DNA from: Cavenderia fasciculata
Taxonomy: Eukaryota; Evosea; Eumycetozoa; Acytosteliales; Cavenderiaceae
Direction of reading: 5' to 3'
Length of the DNA stretch: 64,000 nt
Assembly (NCBI RefSeq): GCF_000203815.1
Contig: NW_004457729.1
Coordinates: forward strand, 248,674-312,673
Position numbers and translations under genes: made by a program. Shown here one piece after another: positions 56,943 to 64,000 of the stretch. The notes under the pieces were generated by a model. The model was not told the origin of the DNA and did not search any database. It saw only the letters and a program-made list of their open reading frames with translations. The first letter of the stretch is position 1; every line of letters begins with the position of its first letter.

Positions 56943-57674
56943 TTAATTGATTAAATGATTCTTTATGATATTAAAAGCAGATTGATTTTTATCAAGTGGA
57001 TAAACATTTGAGTTGGTTATATTTGTAGTACAAATATAAAAAAATGATAAACATCCATCAACTATACCATCAATGTTGGTTCCCACTGGAGTAGCATTTG
57101 AACCATAGATCGAAGCTCCAATGATGATTCTACAGTTAATAAACTCTTTTTTAATCTTTTCTAATTCTTGGCTATGTTCATCCATGATTATTCTTGCAGT
57201 TGAAATTGATACCAAGTAGATAACAACTCCCTTTAAATCTTTTTTTACATTGTGTTTATCACCATTATACACTTTGATATGATATTGATTTGCTTCACCA
57301 CCAAGAATATCTTTACTATATGTTTTGAGTAATCCTTTTATATTTTTAATTAAAAGGCCATTCTTTTCTTTAGTTCCTTCTTTTAAAATAATATTTAATA
57401 TTTTTTTAATTGGTACAGTTTTGTTTGAAAAGTTGGAAAATAATCCAACTATACCAGACTTGATCGATAATGGTTCTACATTGTCTTCTTTTATATGGTC
57501 ATCATTATCTTTTCCATCAGCATGCTCTTTTTCAATTTTTTCTATTTTCTTTGTTAATAGTTCTAATGCTGTTTGGTTGCTTTCATTTTGTTTTTTGATT
57601 GTTTCTTTCAAATCAGAAACTTCTTTTTTTAACTCGTTGATAATATCCAAAAAATTATGATTAATTGCATCCAT
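56943..57674 (-). CDS. Coiled-coil protein A', partner of IFI44-like gene (copy 2)
   Basis: Single exon of 243 aa. Coiled coil at about 5-50 (LKKEVSDLKETIKKQN, LLTKKIEKIEKEH). The C-terminal domain (about 85-240) shares GVVIYLVSISTARIIMDEH and CRIIIGASIYGSNATP with the 53313-54230 protein, in the same order. It lacks that gene's long Ser/Asn linker. The gene converges on the 54714 gene (80 bp apart) and is divergent from the 58159 gene. Likely a duplicated copy of the same module; function unknown. Confidence 0.75.
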   Translation of the reverse strand: MDAINHNFLDIINELKKEVSDLKETIKKQNESNQTALELLTKKIEKIEKEHADGKDNDDHIKEDNVEPLSIKSGIVGLFSNFSNKTVPIKKILNIILKEGTKEKNGLLIKNIKGLLKTYSKDILGGEANQYHIKVYNGDKHNVKKDLKGVVIYLVSISTARIIMDEHSQELEKIKKEFINCRIIIGASIYGSNATPVGTNIDGIVDGCLSFFYICTTNITNSNVYPLDKNQSAFNIIKNHLIN

Positions 57675-58158
57675 TGTACTGATACATTTAAAATGATTAT
57701 GAATTTGTTATTAATTTTGGTTGTTGGTTGTCTTGTTGTTGATGGTTTATTATTTTTAGGTTGGAATAATCACTGGAATTATCAAAAAATAATTTAATGA
57801 ATAAATATTTGAATGATTATTAACAAAGAGTCCCCTTTGAAGAATAGAATTGTTATTTTTATCATACGCCATTTGATTACCCTTTCCATCGAAAAGGGCC
57901 ATGAAATAAATAGAACCACCACTACTTGCAACAACACTGTTTTTAAACCACCAAAATGTTGACTCAAAAATTTAATAATAAAACAATTGGGGTTTATTAT
58001 TTTGAGAGTATTTGATATATCCAATAATAAATCAAGGATTATAAAAGTACAATTGATTGGTTTATATTTATTTATTAACCAATCATTCTTCTCAAATCAA
58101 AAATATTTTTTTCTTCTCTATCAAAAAATTAATTTTCCAAATTTTCATTCCAACAATC
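57675..58158. promoter_or_regulatory. Divergent promoter of pair 2
   Basis: About 480 bp between the two genes, similar in length to the spacer of pair 1. It contains A/T tracts (for example TTATTTATTAACC near 58068). Sharing of elements with the first spacer was not established by eye. Confidence 0.4.
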
Positions 58159-59977
58159 ATGGAACATTTTGAACCTATTCCACTTCAATTAATACCAACC
58201 AATTGTCAAACCATCTGTGATGATGACGATAAATCACCCAACCAAGTAATCATCCTACTTGATATTACAAATCAACAAAATTTAGCATCACAAATTGTCT
58301 TTGTACTTGATTTTATTAAATCTTCACCCAACCACGTTCATTTTGACCTCTTGGTTCATCAACACAAATCCCCTCCAAGAGAAATTTCATTAAATAGAAC
58401 CAAAAATGATATGGTATCTGATTTAAATAGTATTTATACCTTTAAATAATATTTTTGTTTTAGCAAATTTATTGATTGTTTAATTTTTAGAATTTAAAAA
58501 TGAATCAAATCATAATCAAACTATAGATATGGCCTCTTCTTTTAAATGTCTTTTTAAAAGTTTGGGAGATTCAGTGTCAGAATCATTGGACCAATGTTTA
58601 TTATCAATCAGACCCAAGTCGTCACAAAAGGGAGACCCAGTCATTGTATTGTTTTCATATGCTTTGCCACCTCGTCCAAATCAAAGACTACTCAAATCCA
58701 TTAGAAACATTCAATCACAGTCTGTACACTTACTTGCTGTGGTCCAGAATGGAATCATTAGCAATCAATTGGATAATTGTCCTATCTTTTATCCATTGAA
58801 AATGAATGACCTCTTGTCCACATTATTTAAACAACAAAACAGTGATTTCTCCATTGAGGTAATCTTGGACCAAGAGAGCAAGGCCCAAAAACTCAATGAA
58901 AACGTAGTTTTGAAAATGTCAATCAAACCAGAAAACAAACCACTTCCACCAAAATCATATCTTCAAATTGGAAGAAATGAATTTTATTATGGTGTCAACA
59001 TTTGTTTGGGTGAACAAGGAGTCCAACCAGATGAATCAAGAACTATCCCGTTTACTCTCAAACCAATTCAAAATACTTTTGCCACTCGTATGCCACCTAG
59101 TCGCATTCAGTTTAAAATTGTCCAAGACCCAACAAATGAAAAGGTCAAAGTTTTAACTCAGGGCTACTTTAGTATTCCAACCGCATTGTTTTCAGGAGAG
59201 TTTTTTGATTTCCAATTGGTTGTGGTGATTGATGGAAAAGCTGGGTCTGGTAAATCAACAGTTATCAATGGAATCTATAATACTTTTCATGATAGAGAAA
59301 TCAAATATCCATATTTTACATCAAATTGTGGTGCTGTACATGGAACTCATGCATTCAACTTTACTCCAATGTGTGATATCCTACAAAAAAACTCAAAACT
59401 CAATAGTCTCCTCATCAAAGATATCATTGACAACCTAAATGTCACTGTTGTAGATAAAAAGGGATACACCGAATCTGATACAACCCCAGTGATAAGTGGA
59501 TTATTAAATGGTCAGTTCCGTCACAATGAAACCAGACTCTATCAAGAAACCGATCCAAACTACAAGGTAAATGGATGTATTCTAGTAGCATCTATTAAAT
59601 CTTTTGTTTCTGAAACTTCTACAGATTTTACAATGATTAGAACAAAAGTTAGAGAACTTTTATCAAATAGTATGTAAATTTAAAAATATATATTTTTAAT
59701 TGTTTTTTTTTACTTACCATTTATTTTTTTTATTTATGTTTTTTTTGTAGAGATACATCCTATTTTAGCCATTACATTTCTTGATGAATTAAGTGAGAAT
59801 GAAATGACACTACCAAAAGCCAATATTGCTACGCTTGGAGTTGAAGTGGGAAATATTTTCTATATGGATAATTACCTTGGTCACACCAAGGAGAGAATGA
59901 TTGAAAAGGATTACCAAAACTTTGAATTATTACTTTGTGCCAGAAAACTTGCTGAAAATTATATTAATAATTTATAA
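58159..59977 (+). CDS. IFI44-like P-loop GTPase with vWA-like N-terminus (copy 2)
   Basis: Exons 58159-58429, 58491-59669 and 59751-59977, 558 aa. The start MEHFEPIPLQLIPTNC is chosen because the longer frame has no ATG support. A vWA-like half-domain (VIILLDITNQQ, QIVFVLDFIK) is split by the first intron. A beta-rich middle ends at GYFSIPT. The P-loop is VVVIDGKAGSGKST (339-346), with VVDKKG (G3-like), LLNGQF, VASIKSFVSETS, the degenerate G4 AITFLDEL and IFYMDNYLGHTKERM. Both copies place the P-loop at residues 339-346 and share the end YxxFxLLL. It has fewer introns than copy 1. Confidence 0.82.
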
Positions 59978-60029
59978 ATATGTATATAATAATAATAATT
60001 AATATAATTATTTTTTTTTTGTGTTTTTG

Positions 60030-62444
60030 TTAATTTGTTTTAAATAAAAATAATGGACAATGTTGATTTAATTCTGAGAGTAGGTTGGGTGGAAATATTG
60101 ATACTTTAAATCTTTTATCATGGATTCCATCTTGTTTTAATGTTGACTTTAAAAATAGAGCAAGGGTGACATTGTCAACTCGGTTATCGACATTTGGTGG
60201 TGGTGGTGTTGATAAATGATGGTTTATAAATTGATAGATTTGATCGAGTGTTGGTTGAAAGGTTTTATCGATCGATGCAATGTTAAAGGCATGTATTATT
60301 ATTTTCCAAAATGAATATCCATAGTTGACTTGATGAGAGGGAGGATATTTGGCTATTTCCTTGTAAAAATGGTTGACATATAATTTAAGGAATTGTTGAT
60401 AAAGGTGAGATGGTAATTTTAGGTTTGGGTCAAGGTCGCATAAAAACAACCAGTCGCTTATTATTATTGGTACATAGCCGATTGCCCATGTGATGGATGT
60501 ATGATCCAACATCTCTACCAGTCTCGACCTACAATTATCCAAAAGTAATTTAAAATCAACTTCATTCATAACGTCTGCAATGAGGGTTCGAATTTGAATA
60601 ATGGATGATATCCAATCTCCATGGATGGTTTCCTCGGGTTGTCTCTCCTCCTCCACCCCGTCTCCAATTGCATTCCTTTTCAAACTATTATACATTCTTG
60701 AATCTATTTTTTCAAAGTACTCTATCAATTGTTGAGATGTACTTTTGTAAATGGGACTCTTTTCTTGTTTGATACAATCTATCATCTTTTGTACTCTATC
60801 CAAATTATTTGATATATCCCAAGTGGTTTGTAATTCTAAACATTGATCCAACAATATCTTTGAGAATCTGGCAAATAGGGGTTGGGGTTGATGATCATGT
60901 TTGGAGACTTGTGCTTGAAATATTCCAAACAACGCCGATTTAATCCCTGATTCCTGGTGATGTGACCGTTCAAGTTCTTTGCACAACCGATCCGTTAATC
61001 CGTGTAGATAAGGGGACAGACTATAAGCCAGTACCGACAACTTGGTAGCCATCTTGGAGTCGACCCTTTCATAAAAGAATGGTTTAATGATGATTGGATA
61101 GTACAGAGATATATGACTTGGGTCGAGTTTCATTAATTTCCTACAAAGTACATGAAAGGTATTTGAAGTCATGTTTGCCGATTTAGATAATATCATCAAT
61201 TCTAGTAGATATCTATTAAATTGTTTCATTCCAACAATACGACCAATACCAAAAAAAAATCTAATAAAACAAGTTGATTTTTTTGTTTCATTCATTGTTG
61301 GTAATATTAATAATATTTCTTTTAATACTCTATTTGATAACTATAAAAATAAAAAAGAAAAGAAAATATTAGAATTAAAATTTGTTTTAATTTAAAAAGA
61401 GAGAGATACTATACATTTTGATATTTGTTTGGATTTAAATATTTAATAATTGATAGAGCAATTTTGTGATGACCAAACAGAGATGTTTTTAAAACTCCAT
61501 CTACCAATATTTGAATGATAGTGTTGTCAATCTCTAGTACCAATGTTCTATCTCGTTGTTGTCCAAAGCCAGCTCTATCAAGGGTTTTAAGGAAAACTAC
61601 TTCAAATTGACCCATTTGTACTGTAGCAATCCTATTGATAATATTGATTGCTCGGTGTTGTATTTCAACGTTACTACTATCACATAAATATCTACCTAGT
61701 AATGAAAAGATAGTATAATCGTATAAAGGTGGTATTACAGGACCATGTCTTTCAAAAAATCGTAACATGGTTTCAGTTGATTGATTCGAACCAAAATGTA
61801 AAGCATCACATGATTGTTTATATCTATCTACATATTTAAAAAATAAATCAAGATTGATTGATTAATTAATAAAGAAATGATAATAAAATACTATTATTAT
61901 TATTATTATTATTAATATTATTATTATACTACATACATTTTGGAACACCATTAAATGTAAATAATAAATGAATTAAATGATTGATGTTATCATCATTGCC
62001 ATTGTCATTGTCATTGTCTTTGTCCTCAACAACAAGTTTGAATAAATCAGTGAGAGAGAATCTTTCAATTGGTAGATAATAATCATCACGGTCTCGAATT
62101 ATTTCATTTCCTAACATGTAAATTGATTGTTTGTTGATCTAGTTAAATTAAAGATGAAGTATTAGTCATCATCATCATGATCACACTAGATACAATGAGG
62201 ATTGATTACATACAGTTGGTAAATGACAGTGCAAGACTAGATAATACAACCATAATATAGTCTTGTGACGATCATCATCTAAATAACCATCATATGTTTG
62301 TTGAGCTCTACTCTTTTCTTCTACTTCTATTGTCTTGTTATTATTGTTCTTATTGTTATTGTTCTTATACTCTGTTTCAATACGTTCTTTAGATAGTTGA
62401 ACAATCACTTGAATGAATGATTCAGGTGGTTCATTCTCATCCAT
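60030..62444 (-). CDS. Large helical (ARM/HEAT-like) protein, unknown
   Basis: Four exons: 62444-62214, 62138-61937, 61827-61415 and 61340-60030 (718 aa), phases all consistent. It is helix-rich throughout, with hydrophobic/charged patterns such as LLRFFERHG-like, FSLLGRYLCDSSNVEIQHRA and LALFLKSTLKQDGI, suggesting armadillo/HEAT-type repeats. The N-terminal part includes an Asn/Lys and an Asp/Asn low-complexity segment. No catalytic motif, signal or membrane segment. The family was not recognised. It converges on the second IFI44-like gene (52 bp between). Confidence 0.72.
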
Positions 62445-62550
62445 CTCTCATTCTCTCTATGTACCTCTCTCTCTCTTTTGAGCAAAAGAAAACAAAATAA
62501 AATGATATAAAAAATATACTATAAAAAAAGATATATTTTATTTATTTGTT

Positions 62551-64000
62551 TTACGAAGTACTGGCTCTTTTTAATTTTAGATCCATTTTCTTTTTAGATT
62601 TGTTCCATTTCCTTTTTCTTATGATATACATAGTTGATGCGATGGCAATGGCAGCAGCTACAATACATCCAACTACTATGCCTGCTATTTGACCAATTGT
62701 CAATCCACTGGTAGGTGTCTTGCAAGTTGAATCGCTCATATCTCCTCCTCCACCATCGACATTAATCAAGTGAACGAAATTTGGATCAAGTTGAACATAT
62801 GTATTGTAATAAGGTACATCCAACCCAATATAATTTGTTGTGTATGATGATGATGGTGAGGAGGATGAAGATGAAGATGTACTATTGTCAATGTAATCTG
62901 TTAAAATTTGATTGTTGATAGTTGCTATTCTATCATCTAGAATTCCTCTTCTAATAAATTGACCCCAAAGACTTTTGTCATCGATATTTAACTTTATCCA
63001 ATCTAAATTGTTTTGTTTGTCTCCACCATATCCATACTCTCTAGATGAACATTCAGAATCATAGGTTGCCTCAACCGAAGTCTTTAACACCACTTGTAGA
63101 GTATTCGTAACAGTGTCAAATGGATACGCTGAAATACCAATAGAAATCTTTGTACTTGTTGCAGGTATATTTATGGTTTGATTGGCAAATTCTACTTGAC
63201 TGTCAACTGCAAACCATTCAATCGTTACTTTAACTAATGTTTTTGTTTGTTGTAGAATGGTTTGATATTTTAATTCAATTGAAGAGTTGGTATTATTAAT
63301 ATTATTTGGAGTTGTAACATTTAATGTCCAAATCTTTGGTATGTACTCTTGGAATACTGTTCCGTCCATTGTTAACTCTCTAATTGCTACAACTGCAATG
63401 ACTGATCGAATGACTGTGGTTGCATTATCTTTGACTATAATATCAATGATTGGTGATGTTTGGTTGAATGTTGGTTGATCGACATTGATGACGGTCGATT
63501 CACAAAAGAATCCTGACCATCCCGAATTACACAGGCAACCGTCAAATGTACACTGTCCATTGCCAGTGCAGTTGACCGACGACGACGATGGGGACGGAGA
63601 ACATGCAGTTGGTGTGGGCACAAATACGGATAAAAGTGGTGGTGGGAGCTGGATTGGCATGACAGTGAAGGGGTGCTCCACGTTATCGGTCGCAGTTCGT
63701 CTCAAAGTGACGCGAACTGGACGATCAACAACCGCCAATCTAGGATTATACTCCATAAACACCATGATGTGATGTGCCATGGTAATCGTGTGTAGTTGAC
63801 TGGTACCATTACCATACTCGATCACTCCAACGAGTTGTTGTGCATTATCACCAAACCCTTTTCCACGAATAGTGATAATCTCGATATCAGTCTGTACAGG
63901 CACGTTTGATGGATAACTATAGAACCCTTCTACACCTGTAATCGATGGAATATCCAATGAATAACCAACTTGAATCATTGAAGTGAATCCAGAAGTCTCT
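62551..64000 (-). CDS. ComC-like EGF/IPT membrane glycoprotein (C-terminal part)
   Basis: Incomplete: the gene continues beyond the window end; the visible 482 codons are open throughout. Order: an IPT/TIG-like segment (DIEIITIRGKGFGDNAQQ), an EGF-like domain (NCTGNGQCTFDGCLCNSGWS, then FCES), a long ectodomain with DLWGQFIRRG-type features (DDKSLWGQFIRRGILDDRI), and a transmembrane helix (LTIGQIAGIVVGCIVAAAIA) before a basic tail of KRKWNKSKKKMDLK. The C-terminal ectodomain resembles the dictyostelid ComC family from memory. Expected role: cell-surface adhesion or signalling in development. Confidence 0.8.
   Translation of the reverse strand, partial: ETSGFTSMIQVGYSLDIPSITGVEGFYSYPSNVPVQTDIEIITIRGKGFGDNAQQLVGVIEYGNGTSQLHTITMAHHIMVFMEYNPRLAVVDRPVRVTLRRTATDNVEHPFTVMPIQLPPPLLSVFVPTPTACSPSPSSSSVNCTGNGQCTFDGCLCNSGWSGFFCESTVINVDQPTFNQTSPIIDIIVKDNATTVIRSVIAVVAIRELTMDGTVFQEYIPKIWTLNVTTPNNINNTNSSIELKYQTILQQTKTLVKVTIEWFAVDSQVEFANQTINIPATSTKISIGISAYPFDTVTNTLQVVLKTSVEATYDSECSSREYGYGGDKQNNLDWIKLNIDDKSLWGQFIRRGILDDRIATINNQILTDYIDNSTSSSSSSSPSSSYTTNYIGLDVPYYNTYVQLDPNFVHLINVDGGGGDMSDSTCKTPTSGLTIGQIAGIVVGCIVAAAIAIASTMYIIRKRKWNKSKKKMDLKLKRASTS

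Overview
The window looks like nuclear DNA of a dictyostelid social amoeba. It is AT-rich, genes are compact with short GT-AG introns (donors mostly GTATGT or GTAAGT, sometimes a TACTAAC-like branch site), coding regions carry poly-Asn, poly-Gln and poly-Ser runs, and intergenic DNA is full of AAT/ATT, TATC and AAAG microsatellites. The species cannot be fixed from sequence alone. No tRNA, rRNA, CRISPR array, retroelement or intact transposon was found.

Layout. 0.9-6.6 kb: a DHHC palmitoyltransferase, a seven-helix membrane protein and a TMEM185-like membrane protein. 6.9-13.3 kb: two damaged copies of an IPT/TIG cell-surface gene in inverted orientation, flanking an unknown 170-aa gene and a large ankyrin-like gene. 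13.7-16.6 kb: a membrane protein with a cathepsin-propeptide-like (I29) domain, divergent from a secreted CAP-papain fusion that has no propeptide of its own. 16.6-25.0 kb: an acidic-tailed unknown, an ELO elongase, a decayed ankyrin fragment, a large secreted/membrane protein with unusually GC-rich codons, and KCTD9. 26.4-29.9 kb: a PlsC-type acyltransferase, Nopp140/NOLC1 and a small LYR-type protein. 34.2-45.9 kb: a Zn2Cys6 regulator and an STK16 kinase, then presenilin and folylpolyglutamate synthase, separated by gene-free stretches of about 4.3 and 3.7 kb. 46.4-53.0 kb: two unknowns, ribosomal protein eL33, a tiny 67-aa gene, NEK2 kinase and histone H3 with a 3' stem-loop.

The most unusual part is 53.3-60.0 kb. 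Two divergent gene pairs lie head to tail. Each pair has a coiled-coil protein on the minus strand and, on the plus strand, a protein with a vWA-like N-terminus and a C-terminal P-loop domain resembling the animal IFI44 (interferon-induced protein 44) GTPases. Both members are paralogous between the pairs, so the pair seems to have been duplicated as a unit. The end of the window holds an ARM/HEAT-like unknown and the C-terminal part of a ComC-like EGF/IPT membrane glycoprotein.

Several genes that should be intact (presenilin, NOLC1, the acidic-tailed unknown) carry a net frame change in or near low-complexity sequence. Some may be base-level assembly errors, so the pseudogene calls are made cautiously. 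All functions are inferred from sequence patterns recognised by eye; no database search was run.
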